This document shows, in pieces, positions 7,873-16,975 of a stretch of 43,403 nucleotides of DNA. Under the pieces are notes generated by a model. It did not search any database and had not been told where the DNA came from. It saw nothing but the letters and a program-made list of their open reading frames with translations. Source of the DNA: Lachnospiraceae bacterium (GTDB taxonomy: Bacteria > Bacillota > Clostridia > Lachnospirales > Lachnospiraceae); the NCBI GenBank assembly GCA_024691015.1, contig JAILOD010000093.1, forward strand, positions 1 to 43,403. The letters are read 5' to 3'. Within the stretch, counting starts at the first letter, position 1, and every line of letters begins with the position of its first letter. Made by a program: the position numbers and the translations under genes.

Positions 7873-9102
7873 TCAAGCTTCTCCTCTTTTTCCCGTATTG
7901 CCGCTTAGCTTGCGGGATTTATAATAAACAAGATTTTCAAATATAACTGCGCATATAAACAGCACCAGGAACAGATAATAAATAATACCGCCTGCAGCAA
8001 GTGCCGCTTTTCCTTCGTGAAAAATACGAAGACCAAAATACATATATAACAGCATTATCCAATACAGTGCCTCCAACGCCTTACCGGCCTTGTCCGACCT
8101 TTCGGCAAGCATATCCGAAAGAATATATACGCCCGGCATAGCAGCTGTCAGCACAAAATAATCATAGCTTCGGTGATAGGTAATTATAAGCGATACCAGC
8201 ACGGTGAAGGCAAAAAACTCCTTATCGCCCTTCGGTTTCATCAAGAAGGATAAAACTATCATCCCCGCAAATAAAAGAGCCGTGATGATAAGCGAAATCG
8301 CTCCTCCTCCGCTTATGGCACCCACATCAAGACTCCCTTCACCGGACAGAGCCATTGAGACCTTAAGTGGTTCTATAATAAGATATATGGGACTCTTATT
8401 TAAAACTGCCGCACATACCCCTGTACAGATCAAGTGAGGTATTACGGATACAATGAGCTCCTTCCATCTTCTTTTATATACAAAATACAGGCAGAGCGGA
8501 ACGGTCAGCGTATATTTAAAGTAACATACAGCCATCATAAGTCCTGCCCATACGGCTTTTCCCTTATCTGATAAATACACGGCAAGCAAAAATGCCGCAA
8601 ACGAAAACAAGGTATGCTGCCCCACACCCAGCTGATTTCTGTAGGGTGTACCCGCGATCATAAGAAGAGCAGCAAGTGCAAAATAAAAATCGGGAGTTTC
8701 CTTAAAAAACGTCTTTCTCAAAAGAATAACTATCCCAAAGGTAAATATGATATTCAGGATCATCCAGACCACAACAGCCGTCCTGTACGGCATAAGCGTT
8801 AAGGGTGCAAGGATATACAAAAGAGATGGAAACTGATTTGCTTCCATTTTCTGCGGCGCATCGATACCTGTAAAGTATTCGTGAAAATCCTTAAGCTCTT
8901 CTATGTCGGCTTTCCCGCCGTTTACAAGGCTCAGCTCATAGGGATCGTAACCCAAAACAAGAGCCTTTGCGGCATCGTACTGAAAATCCTGACTGAAACG
9001 GTATCCGTTTTTTATGCCTCCGAGAAGAGACACTATAGCAATAAGGGAAAGCAGCGCCAACAAAAGGCGCTGCCCGATCCCCATATTTTTAATATCTATC
9101 AT
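7873..9102 (-). CDS. GT87/DUF2029-type GT-C membrane glycosyltransferase
   Basis: Polytopic membrane protein of 409 residues with about ten hydrophobic segments. The region just after the first helix reads FSQDFQYDAAKALVLGYDPY, followed by QFPSLLYILAPLTLMPYRTA. These are the characteristic extracytoplasmic loop with an acidic residue and the proline-rich start of helix two seen in GT87 (polyprenyl-phosphate-mannose-type) transferases. Such enzymes take a sugar from a polyprenyl phosphate carrier and add it to a glycan outside the membrane. With the adjacent GtrB-like and GtrA genes it forms a complete decoration module. Its ATG overlaps the stop of pgcA by four bases (ATGA). The acceptor is presumably the exported polymer, which is an inference from context. 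Confidence 0.82.
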   Translation of the reverse strand: MIDIKNMGIGQRLLLALLSLIAIVSLLGGIKNGYRFSQDFQYDAAKALVLGYDPYELSLVNGGKADIEELKDFHEYFTGIDAPQKMEANQFPSLLYILAPLTLMPYRTAVVVWMILNIIFTFGIVILLRKTFFKETPDFYFALAALLMIAGTPYRNQLGVGQHTLFSFAAFLLAVYLSDKGKAVWAGLMMAVCYFKYTLTVPLCLYFVYKRRWKELIVSVIPHLICTGVCAAVLNKSPIYLIIEPLKVSMALSGEGSLDVGAISGGGAISLIITALLFAGMIVLSFLMKPKGDKEFFAFTVLVSLIITYHRSYDYFVLTAAMPGVYILSDMLAERSDKAGKALEALYWIMLLYMYFGLRIFHEGKAALAAGGIIYYLFLVLFICAVIFENLVYYKSRKLSGNTGKRGEA

Positions 9103-10823
9103 GCCAGACTTTTAATTACTTCTGCTTTCAAAGACTCAAGCTTCTTCTCGGCATCCTCCAGTGAGCTGCCCTTAACACCCATGTAGAATTTGATCTTGGG
9201 CTCTGTACCTGAAGGCCTTACACAGCACCAGGAATTATTCTCAAGATCAAAGTACAGAACGTTTGACTTCGGAAGTCCGGTCTTACCCTTCTCTCCGGTC
9301 TCGTTATTTATGGTAACATCGGCATCATAATCCCTGAATTCCTTAACCTTAAGCTCTCCGAATGCCTTAGGAGGATTATTTCTTGCCTTGTCCATAATAG
9401 CCTTTATCTGCTCGGCTCCGTCTATACCCTTTAAGGTAACGGTGTGGATTCCCTCCTTAAAGTATCCGTATTTATCGTAAATGCGGATCATCTCATCCCA
9501 GAGGGTACGCCCGTTCTTCTTTGCAAAGGCAGCAGCCTCGGCAAGACACATAACCGCAACGATGGCATCCTTATCACGAGCATGTGTACCTACAAGACAA
9601 CCGTAGGACTCTTCAAGACCGAATACATATTCATTGCTTCCTGTCTGCTCAAACAGCTTGATCTGCTCTCCGATATATTTAAATCCCGTAAGAACCTCGA
9701 TAAGCTTTAAGCCGTAATCCTCAGCAATAGGATCTGCAAGATTTGTGGTAACTATGGTCTTAACCAGCGCTCCGTTTGAAGGAAGCTTTCCTGCAGCCTT
9801 AAGCTCCTTCATTCTGTATTCACCGATCAGCATTCCGGACATATTTCCGGTAAAGCCGATATATTCTCCGCTCTTTGTATCATATGCGTAAACACCGAGA
9901 CGGTCGGCATCGGGATCCGTTGCCATAACAATGTCGGCCTTCTTCTCTTTAGCGAGATTGAGCGCATATGTGAATGCCTTGGGATCCTCGGGGTTGGGAT
10001 ATTCAAGAGTTGTAAACTTGGGATCCGGCTCCTCCTGCTCGGGAACAACAAAAACATTCTTAAAGCCGAGCTCCTTTAATATCCTCTGAACAGGCACATT
10101 ACCGGTGCCGTGGAAAGGCGTATAAACGATGGTGATCTTTTCTGCCATTTCCTGGATAACATCCGGATGAAGGATAAGCTTTTTGAGCTCTGCCATGTAC
10201 TTGTCATCAATATCCTTTCCGATAACCTCATACAGGCCCTTTTTCATTGCTTCATCCTTGTCCATGGTTTTTGCGTCGGAATACTTCTCAACCGCATTAA
10301 CCTCATTTATGATGGCTGTATCTCTGGGAGAAGCTACCTGAGCTCCGTCTTCCCAATAAACTTTATAGCCGTTGTATTCAGGGGGATTATGAGATGCCGT
10401 AACTACGATACCCGCTGTACATCCCAATGTACGAAGAGCAAATGACAGCTCCGGTGTAGGACGAAGTGAATCAAATACATATGCTTTAATACCGTTTGCC
10501 GCAAGGCAGAGAGCTGCCACATCGGCGAATTCGGGACTCATAAAACGACAGTCATATGCAATTGCAACACCCTTGGCCTGAGTACCTTCTTTAAGGATGT
10601 AATTTGCAAGACCCTGAGTAGCACGACGAACGGTATATATATTCATACGGTTGGACCCGGCAGCGATGATTCCTCTAAGTCCGCCTGTTCCAAATTCAAG
10701 ATCTTTGTAAAACCTTTCCTGGATCTCATTGTCATCATCCTTAATAGCCGCAAGCTCCGCCTTTGTCTCGGCATCAAAATAAGGATCATTCAGCCAATAA
10801 TCGTAGTTTTCCTTGTATCCCAT
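9099..10823 (-). CDS. pgcA: Phosphoglucomutase, PgcA type
   Basis: Interconverts glucose 1-phosphate and glucose 6-phosphate, or acts more broadly on hexose phosphates, in the cytoplasm. This feeds glucose 1-phosphate to RfbA and to other nucleotide-sugar pathways. Its 574 residues are close to the roughly 580 of Bacillus PgcA. All four signature loops are present: the phosphoserine loop TASHNP (142-147, Ser144), the metal loop DPDADR (303-308), the sugar loop GLEESYG, and the phosphate-binding RPSGTEPKIKFY near the end. It has its own promoter at 10902-10930 and an AGGTTGAG-containing leader, so it can be expressed independently of the upstream half of the locus. Confidence 0.95.
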   Translation of the reverse strand: MGYKENYDYWLNDPYFDAETKAELAAIKDDDNEIQERFYKDLEFGTGGLRGIIAAGSNRMNIYTVRRATQGLANYILKEGTQAKGVAIAYDCRFMSPEFADVAALCLAANGIKAYVFDSLRPTPELSFALRTLGCTAGIVVTASHNPPEYNGYKVYWEDGAQVASPRDTAIINEVNAVEKYSDAKTMDKDEAMKKGLYEVIGKDIDDKYMAELKKLILHPDVIQEMAEKITIVYTPFHGTGNVPVQRILKELGFKNVFVVPEQEEPDPKFTTLEYPNPEDPKAFTYALNLAKEKKADIVMATDPDADRLGVYAYDTKSGEYIGFTGNMSGMLIGEYRMKELKAAGKLPSNGALVKTIVTTNLADPIAEDYGLKLIEVLTGFKYIGEQIKLFEQTGSNEYVFGLEESYGCLVGTHARDKDAIVAVMCLAEAAAFAKKNGRTLWDEMIRIYDKYGYFKEGIHTVTLKGIDGAEQIKAIMDKARNNPPKAFGELKVKEFRDYDADVTINNETGEKGKTGLPKSNVLYFDLENNSWCCVRPSGTEPKIKFYMGVKGSSLEDAEKKLESLKAEVIKSLA

Positions 10824-10870
10824 AACTCAACCTCCAATATTTTTTTATTTCCTGCTTTTAAAGCAGCTTT

Positions 10871-10894
10871 AAGGTTTATATGTGAATAAACCCT
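10871..10894 (-). other. Small hairpin in the pgcA 5' leader
   Basis: Nine-base complementary arms around a six-base loop (AGGGTTTAT and ATAAACCTT on the minus strand), with one G-U pair. It lies directly after the pgcA promoter. No T-run follows, so it does not look like a terminator for the upstream gene. It may stabilise the leader or have no function. Confidence 0.3.
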
Positions 10895-10901
10895 AACGTT
10901 T

Positions 10902-10930
10902 ATTATAACATAACAGCCCTTAATCCGAAA
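10902..10930 (-). promoter_or_regulatory. Promoter of pgcA (extended -10)
   Basis: On the minus strand TGTTATAAT gives a perfect -10 (10902-10907) with the extended TG. Seventeen bases upstream is a weak -35, TTTCGG (10925-10930), which lies inside the end of the preceding glycosyltransferase gene. It splits the polysaccharide locus into two transcription units and would give the initiating transferase and the decoration genes their own start. Confidence 0.7.
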
Positions 10931-12956
10931 CCATGGCCACATTACTTTTTAGAGTGTAATTGCTGTGATCAAGAGAAAAATTCGGATTGAAATACGGATC
11001 TCCCTTTTCCAGGTCCTCCTTCCATTTATCCCTGAACCTTGCAGCCTCTTCGTCATATCTCTTCGCCTTCGCCGAATCGCTTCCGTCAACATCATTTCCT
11101 CTTGAAGCAGATTCGTAATGGAAGAGCTCTGCAAAGGGAGTAAATACATTCAACAGCCCCTGATGCCTCAGCTTCAGGCAGAAGTCAACATCGTTTAAAG
11201 CCACGGCAAAGTCTTCGTCAAAGCCTCCGACTCTGTTAAAATCTTCTCTGGATACCATAAGAGCGGCTCCCGTTACCGCCGAAACGTCCTGGGCATACAT
11301 AAGCCTTCCCATATAACCGAGATTATCTCTGGACAATCCGTAATGAGTATGTCCCGCTGTTCTGTGGGCACCGAGACCTATAACTATTCCTGCATGCTGG
11401 ATCGTGTAATCTTCATAATAGAGCTTTGCTCCTACGGCACCTACATCCCTCCTCTGGGCATACATAAGAAGCTCTTCCATCCAGGTTCTGGTGATCACCT
11501 CCGTGTCGTTATTTAAGAGCAGCAGATAATCACCGTCTGAATTTGCAACACCAAAGTTTATGAGTGCCGAGAAATTAAAGCCCTCTTTATCGTATTTTAC
11601 AACCTTTACAACCGGAACACTTTCCAGCTCCTTATAATAATCAAAGGTTGCTGCGTCTTTACTGTTGTTTTCCACCACGACTATCTCATAGTTTTCATAG
11701 GACGAACGCGTGATCACAGAATCAATGCATCGTTTCAGGTCGTCCCTGTGATCCGAACTGGGTATTATGATGCTTATTTTCTTTTTTTCAGTGATCGCAT
11801 AGCGGATCCTGAAAATAGTCGCAAACGCCTTTGTGCTTTCCACCTCAAAATCTTTAAAGCCCTTGGATTTAAGATAGGCCGAAACCGTTCCCTTTGCCGC
11901 GTTTATGGCATAGGTCTTGGCGTTTATGTCGGCCGCCGTAGAACCGGCGTGGCTTCTCCAGTAATAAAAGATATGCGGTACATGCTTTATAAGATGTGCC
12001 TTATCCGTCAGACGCAATATCATATCATGATCCTGGCTTCCGTCAAATTCGCGTCTGAAGCGTCCCGCCCTCTCGGAGAGTTCCCTTGTGAAGGCCGAAA
12101 AATGGCAGATATAATTGTTTGCGCAAAGGTTATCTATGGCAAATTCCGGTTTGAAATGCAGGGTGATCATATTGTTAATGCTCTCTCCCTGAAATGTTGC
12201 CTCATCACAATAAAGAAAATCAGCTCCGCTTTTCTCTATCTCCTTCATGTAATAAAAGAGCACCGAGGGATGCAGAAGATCATCATGATCCAAAAGAGCA
12301 ATGTAATCTCCCTTTGCCAGTTCAAAGCACTCATTGGTATTATCGGAAATACCCATATTCTTTATTCTCTTGTAGCTTATACGACTCTCTCCGGTCGGAC
12401 TTATTTCCCTGTCCTTTTTGATATATTCGTCAACTATCTCTCCGACATAGATATGCTCCTTATCGGACCCGTCGGCAAGACAAAGCTGCCAGTATGAATA
12501 TGTCTGCGCCGTTACGGACTCTATCATCTCTCTTAAAAACTTTTCCGGAGTATTATACAGAGGCACAAGTATCGAAAAAACATGTTTTTCCTTAAAAACG
12601 GTATCCCGCTGCCTTGCAGCTTCCTCGGGTGAAGGAAAGCTTGCCGTACCATGAAGCTTATATGCATTTCTTTCAATCTTCTTGGACTTAAGCTTCTCTA
12701 TGACATTCTTAAGATTTCCGTAGCGTTTTACTCTGATAACCGCGTTTTTAAACCTGGCCCATAAATTTCTGACAGGCCTTATAAGCTTAAACAGGGTGCT
12801 GTTCTTTACCTTGCCCAGTTTTCTGTTCAGCTCCGCATTTTCCTCCTCAAGAGTTACGATCGCCCGGGTCAGTTCTTCGTTCTTCTTTGTTTCCTTTTCG
12901 TAAAGACCCTTGTAATACTCCTCAAGGTTCATTCCTTCGTTGTTTTTATCCGACAT
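10920..12956 (-). CDS. Tandem-domain GT2 glycosyltransferase with an N-terminal coiled coil
   Basis: Protein of 678 residues. Residues 15-55 form a charged heptad-like coiled coil, followed by a basic, amphipathic stretch (57-100) that may touch the membrane. The first GT-A domain (about 126-340) has FSILVPLYNTPEKF, LADGSD, the metal motif LLDHDD (221-226) and FYYWRSHAGST. The second (about 393-650) has ISIIIPSSDHRDDL, VVVENNS, LLLLNNDTEV (NND at 482-484), GFDEDFAVALNDVDFCLKLR and HYESASRG. Both domains look catalytically complete, so this may be a bifunctional or processive enzyme that makes the repeat. It overlaps the preceding 610-residue transferase by 28 bases; AAGGAG precedes the ATG. 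It is the likely parent architecture for the partly decayed proteins at 2307-3653 and 12929-14761. Confidence 0.9.
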   Translation of the reverse strand: MSDKNNEGMNLEEYYKGLYEKETKKNEELTRAIVTLEEENAELNRKLGKVKNSTLFKLIRPVRNLWARFKNAVIRVKRYGNLKNVIEKLKSKKIERNAYKLHGTASFPSPEEAARQRDTVFKEKHVFSILVPLYNTPEKFLREMIESVTAQTYSYWQLCLADGSDKEHIYVGEIVDEYIKKDREISPTGESRISYKRIKNMGISDNTNECFELAKGDYIALLDHDDLLHPSVLFYYMKEIEKSGADFLYCDEATFQGESINNMITLHFKPEFAIDNLCANNYICHFSAFTRELSERAGRFRREFDGSQDHDMILRLTDKAHLIKHVPHIFYYWRSHAGSTAADINAKTYAINAAKGTVSAYLKSKGFKDFEVESTKAFATIFRIRYAITEKKKISIIIPSSDHRDDLKRCIDSVITRSSYENYEIVVVENNSKDAATFDYYKELESVPVVKVVKYDKEGFNFSALINFGVANSDGDYLLLLNNDTEVITRTWMEELLMYAQRRDVGAVGAKLYYEDYTIQHAGIVIGLGAHRTAGHTHYGLSRDNLGYMGRLMYAQDVSAVTGAALMVSREDFNRVGGFDEDFAVALNDVDFCLKLRHQGLLNVFTPFAELFHYESASRGNDVDGSDSAKAKRYDEEAARFRDKWKEDLEKGDPYFNPNFSLDHSNYTLKSNVAMVSD

Positions 12957-14761
12957 ACATTCTCCTTGATAAAGCCCTTTATTTTACCTTCGCCAGAACC
13001 GCTCACAAAGGCCAGGCTTATCATATATTCCTTTGCCTCGTCAAAAAGACGTGCATCAATATGCGCTTCATATCCGCAAAAATCTATACCCTTCTTTTTC
13101 GAAAAGACTTCCGTAACGTCCTTTCTGTATATATCGCTTACACTCACCCGGAAAGCGTTGTCCCCGTCCTCTATTATAAGTTCTCTTCTGTATTTATCCG
13201 CGAATAATACGTTTAAAAAGCTCCAGCCCCGGATCAGATAATAGTTCTCCTGCCCGTTGGCATCACTTATGACATATTCCGTGCTCTCGGCGGAAAAGTT
13301 CAGCTCCTTATCCGACAGCTCCTTAAGATTACTCTTATGATCACAGCGACTAAGCTTATCAGTCAAAGGTATATCCTCCCCGGGTCTTATATAGTTAATA
13401 TCATAATCAAGTCCGGTTTCGGTAAGATTATCACTGTAATACGGATCCCCTTTTTTCAGAAATTCTTCGTGTTTCCCGTAAAAATATTCCTTTTCTTTTA
13501 TAAGCCTTTCATATGCAACCCGGTCTTTAAGGTCGTTTCCCCTCGAAATGCTTTCATGATGAATAAGATGCCTGCTGTTGAGACATACCGAACGAAAACC
13601 CTTTTCAACCAGATCCAGGCAAAGATCGGTATCCGTATATGATACGGCCAGCTCTTCATCAAAACCGCCTATCGATATAAACTTCTTCTTTTCGACCATA
13701 AGCGCGGCCCCGGTAACTGCCAACACATTTATATCTCTTCTGTTTACACCATGATAATAGACCTCACTATCGGGATAACCGTTCAGCTTATGTGAAGGCC
13801 CGCTCTTTAACAAACTTATGCCCGCATGCTGTATAAGCTCCTCGCCCGGATACAAAAGCTTTATCCCTACGGCTCCCACATCATCCTTTAACGCCTTATG
13901 AGCCATCCTCTTAAGAAAGCTTACCTTTCCGGGTATCTCAATATCGTCGTTTAAAAACAGCAGGATGTCACCCGCTGCCTCTTTGGCACCGATATTGTTC
14001 ATGACAGAATATAAAAAGGGCATTTCCCTGTATATATATTTAAACCCGTATTCCCCGGCCTGCTCTGAGTATTCCTTCTTATTACCCGGATCGCTGCCGT
14101 TGTCTACAACGATTATCTCCAGGTCTGTCTCTTCCTTTTCTGCCAGCTTCTTAAGTCCGCTTATACATCTCTTAAGAAGTCCGGGATGATCCTTTGACAG
14201 AATAATGGCGGAAACCTTACAGCTCTCATCCTTGTGTGTGTCATTATCCCTTACGGAATACTCTATATCACGTCCGTCATATGCAGAAAACAGCACCTCA
14301 GGAATGTGAACGATCTCTTTTTCCCTTTTCACCGCCTCCCTGAAGCACTCCTTGAGATACTCCGGAGACGAAGGACTGTAGGCATAATTTTTTCTTACAA
14401 AAAGCTCAATTTCCTTATCAACAAGAGTTAATGCTCCCGGATAATAAAAGCTCTTTAATGTATCCGGTGAATAGTCCGGCTTGAAAAAGGGATCCTTCCT
14501 TCCCGCTCCCCTGTCATAGACGTCTTCATCAAAATAAATGATCCCGGGACGCTCTTCTCCGATAACGTTAAGTATACGTCCCGCAAAATGCTCCGCTCTT
14601 TCTCCGTCCTTTAAAACACAGAATACATAATCCTTTTCCAGATCCTTCATTGCAGTATTTTCATTCAAAAGACCCGAAAAATTTTCGTTTTCCTTTATCC
14701 AGTATTTATAGGGATTTTCCCATTTATCCTTGGCAAGCTTTACAGCCTTTTTATCTATCAA
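12929..14761 (-). CDS. GT2 glycosyltransferase with a degenerate first GT domain and a C-terminal beta-rich domain
   Basis: Protein of 610 residues. Residues about 40-165 align with the second half of a GT-A domain: GIIYFDEDVYDRG and DPFFKPDYSPDTLKSFYY correspond to DFLYCDEATFQGE and LHFKPEFAIDNLCANNY of the 678-residue neighbour. The nucleotide-binding half is gone, and the DHDD motif position reads KDGE. A full GT-A domain follows (about 183-440) with VSAIILSKDHPGLL, IIVVDNGSD, LLFLNDDIEI, GFDEELAVSYTDTDLCL and HHESISRG. Residues 460-610 are beta-rich and match no family I can name. The start is TTG at 14761, with GAGG seven bases upstream. The gene lies nine bases after the methyltransferase/kinase gene and overlaps the next glycosyltransferase by 28 bases. 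Confidence 0.87.
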   Translation of the reverse strand: MIDKKAVKLAKDKWENPYKYWIKENENFSGLLNENTAMKDLEKDYVFCVLKDGERAEHFAGRILNVIGEERPGIIYFDEDVYDRGAGRKDPFFKPDYSPDTLKSFYYPGALTLVDKEIELFVRKNYAYSPSSPEYLKECFREAVKREKEIVHIPEVLFSAYDGRDIEYSVRDNDTHKDESCKVSAIILSKDHPGLLKRCISGLKKLAEKEETDLEIIVVDNGSDPGNKKEYSEQAGEYGFKYIYREMPFLYSVMNNIGAKEAAGDILLFLNDDIEIPGKVSFLKRMAHKALKDDVGAVGIKLLYPGEELIQHAGISLLKSGPSHKLNGYPDSEVYYHGVNRRDINVLAVTGAALMVEKKKFISIGGFDEELAVSYTDTDLCLDLVEKGFRSVCLNSRHLIHHESISRGNDLKDRVAYERLIKEKEYFYGKHEEFLKKGDPYYSDNLTETGLDYDINYIRPGEDIPLTDKLSRCDHKSNLKELSDKELNFSAESTEYVISDANGQENYYLIRGWSFLNVLFADKYRRELIIEDGDNAFRVSVSDIYRKDVTEVFSKKKGIDFCGYEAHIDARLFDEAKEYMISLAFVSGSGEGKIKGFIKENVCRIKTTKE

Positions 14762-14770
14762 AATTTAACC

Positions 14771-16975
14771 TCAAAGTTTGATCCAGGAATAGGGATCCGA
14801 ATCCCTTCCCGCGATCTTATTGAACAGACTCTTTCTCTGCTCTCTCTTTTCATATACCAGATGGTCTACGGGCCGTCTGTACTTCTCTTCAATGGTACCG
14901 ATCTCGTATTCCATATGTACCTTATTACCCGACCAGGTGTTTTCTATAAGAAGCTGCGGGTCGTTTGTATCGAAATAAACTATTCCATGCCCCATAACCT
15001 CACCATTACACATGATCGGCGTCTCCTTACCGTTTATCCTGCACTTGATAAGCTTTATCTGACAATGATAATCCGCAGGATCTATGCGCAGTGAAACACA
15101 TTTGGGCGGAATAACGGTATCTAATATGACCCTGTCACCATCCTCCAATCCTGCCGTAACATAGCAGGTATTTTCCTCATCAAAGCCGTTACCGTAATCC
15201 ATATAGAGCTTTACTCTTTCCGGCCTCTTAAGTGCTCTCGAGAGACGATATGCCCTCTCAAAGCTTATGTTGTTCCTTCCGAAGATCGAATACAGCTTTA
15301 ACAGAGAGAAGCTGTCCCCGGCAATATAATGCTGGAAGGACGACTCCATTCTGGCAAAGATCCTCATCTCTTCCTCTTTGATACCCGCCATTTCATACGG
15401 TTTTGTATCACCTAAGGTATCCAGCCCCATTTCTCTCATATAATAAAATATAGCCCTGTACATCACATATTTTATGGGAACGGGGAAATCAAAGGACCAT
15501 TCATAATCTATGATATTCCACTCACTGCTTATTATTATATTTGAAAAAATAAGGTCAATGTTTGTGATCTTTAAGGATTTTTCACCGTCAGGCAGCTTTG
15601 CATCCCCGAAAACCTTTTTAAACTCATCGGTAACAACAAAAGTCTCCGTCGCAAGAGAGTTCAGGATATTTATATATTTCTGCACAATAACTTCCGCACC
15701 GGTCTGATTCCCGATATCCAGAAGTCCGTCTATGGCCTCGGCCAGAGTCGTTCCTTTGATATATTCAAACTCCAGTCCTTTAAAGTCATCCCCTTGTGTG
15801 ACACTCTTACATACATTGGGCTTAAACTCCGTGCCCTCAAACTGCTCGCACTGTTTTTTGTAAAGGTTCTCCATCTGTTTAAGATGCTGTTTCGCACCCT
15901 CTGAATAGGGATATTTGAACACACTTCTGTTTCCGTCCTCATCCTCGGTGATATCGGTACGGATACAGAGCTCCGGCCTTCTCTCGTTTGAATGCTTCGA
16001 AAAAATGACCTTCGTTTCCTTTTTGTTGTTATTATCGTTTTTCTTAAGCTCAACCCAGAAGGAATTGGCAAACATCGGGAAGGTTCCGCTTTGAGCCGCT
16101 TCTTCAAGTGCTTTGTTTTCACTGAACAGCGTCAGTCTTTCACCGTCGAAATTCAGATTTTTCATGTTCAGCTCGCCGCTCCCGGGCAGCCTGTCATCCG
16201 AAAACAACGTGCAAGGCAGCTTGTAATCCGGATACGGATACATAAATCTGAATTCGTAGCCGTTACGGTTAAACAGAGCCTCCAGCTCCGGCTTTGAAAA
16301 GGTTCTGACTTCGGTCGTTTCCCTGTATCCTTCTATTCCATCAAAGAATTTACCTGTGTGATCCTCTCTTGCACCCGCAAAATATTTGATCCCGTATTTA
16401 TTCTCAATTGCTATTATGATCTTACCGTTTTCCTTAAGATGCTCTCCCATCCTCTCAAGCATGGCATCATAAGGATTATCATCATCCACATAGGCTCCGG
16501 AATATTCCAGCACACCTATCAAAAGGATATAGTCATATTTTTCCTTAAGATTTTTTTCTATATCCATAAAATTACCGATCTTGATCTCGATATTTTCATA
16601 ATTGTTTCTTGTGGCATTTATAAGGCTTCTTTTAGCGGAAAGCTCTATACAGGTAACACGCCCGGCCTTTTTTGCAAGTGTTCCCGTTATCGCACCGCAG
16701 CCGGCACCCACCTCCAGAACGCTGTCATTTTTTGTAAGCGGCAGAAAATCAACTATATTGCCTCTTATATGTGAAAGATGATATAAGGTATTCCAGCTTC
16801 CGCTCTCGGCTATCGCTCTGTTGTATTCCTCTGCAGGCCTGTTTCTTACGATCTTTAAAAGCTCGTCCTCGGCCGAACCTTCGGAATACATATCCTTCCC
16901 GAAATAATAGGTTTTATCAAGCGTTACCTTGCCGTCATATTGTTCTTTGTTTTTATCCTTATTTTTCTCTTCCAT
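14771..16975 (-). CDS. Methyltransferase fused to a kinase-like domain (WbdD-like capping enzyme candidate)
   Basis: Protein of 734 residues. Residues about 60-250 form a class I SAM-dependent methyltransferase with motif I SVLEVGAGCGAITG (85-98), the acidic CIELS (109-113) and a YDYILLIGVLEYSG motif. Residues about 330-620 look like a protein-kinase/APH fold: a lysine in VFKYP (Lys354), a likely catalytic loop NIDLIFSN (Asp474, Asn479) and a metal aspartate in NIIDYEW (Asp490). A beta-rich C-terminal region (620-734) follows. This order resembles WbdD of E. coli O9a, which phosphorylates and methylates the non-reducing end and so stops chain growth. The gene is directly next to wzt, which has a C-terminal glycan-binding domain, as in that system. 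The methyltransferase call is strong; the kinase-like call rests on motifs I read by eye. It overlaps wzt by 17 bases. Confidence 0.78.
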   Translation of the reverse strand: MEEKNKDKNKEQYDGKVTLDKTYYFGKDMYSEGSAEDELLKIVRNRPAEEYNRAIAESGSWNTLYHLSHIRGNIVDFLPLTKNDSVLEVGAGCGAITGTLAKKAGRVTCIELSAKRSLINATRNNYENIEIKIGNFMDIEKNLKEKYDYILLIGVLEYSGAYVDDDNPYDAMLERMGEHLKENGKIIIAIENKYGIKYFAGAREDHTGKFFDGIEGYRETTEVRTFSKPELEALFNRNGYEFRFMYPYPDYKLPCTLFSDDRLPGSGELNMKNLNFDGERLTLFSENKALEEAAQSGTFPMFANSFWVELKKNDNNNKKETKVIFSKHSNERRPELCIRTDITEDEDGNRSVFKYPYSEGAKQHLKQMENLYKKQCEQFEGTEFKPNVCKSVTQGDDFKGLEFEYIKGTTLAEAIDGLLDIGNQTGAEVIVQKYINILNSLATETFVVTDEFKKVFGDAKLPDGEKSLKITNIDLIFSNIIISSEWNIIDYEWSFDFPVPIKYVMYRAIFYYMREMGLDTLGDTKPYEMAGIKEEEMRIFARMESSFQHYIAGDSFSLLKLYSIFGRNNISFERAYRLSRALKRPERVKLYMDYGNGFDEENTCYVTAGLEDGDRVILDTVIPPKCVSLRIDPADYHCQIKLIKCRINGKETPIMCNGEVMGHGIVYFDTNDPQLLIENTWSGNKVHMEYEIGTIEEKYRRPVDHLVYEKREQRKSLFNKIAGRDSDPYSWIKL

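Noticed and set aside
11748-12497. Plus-strand open frame of 249 codons
   Set aside because: Opposite the tandem glycosyltransferase, with composition typical of antisense reading and no motif or ribosome binding site.
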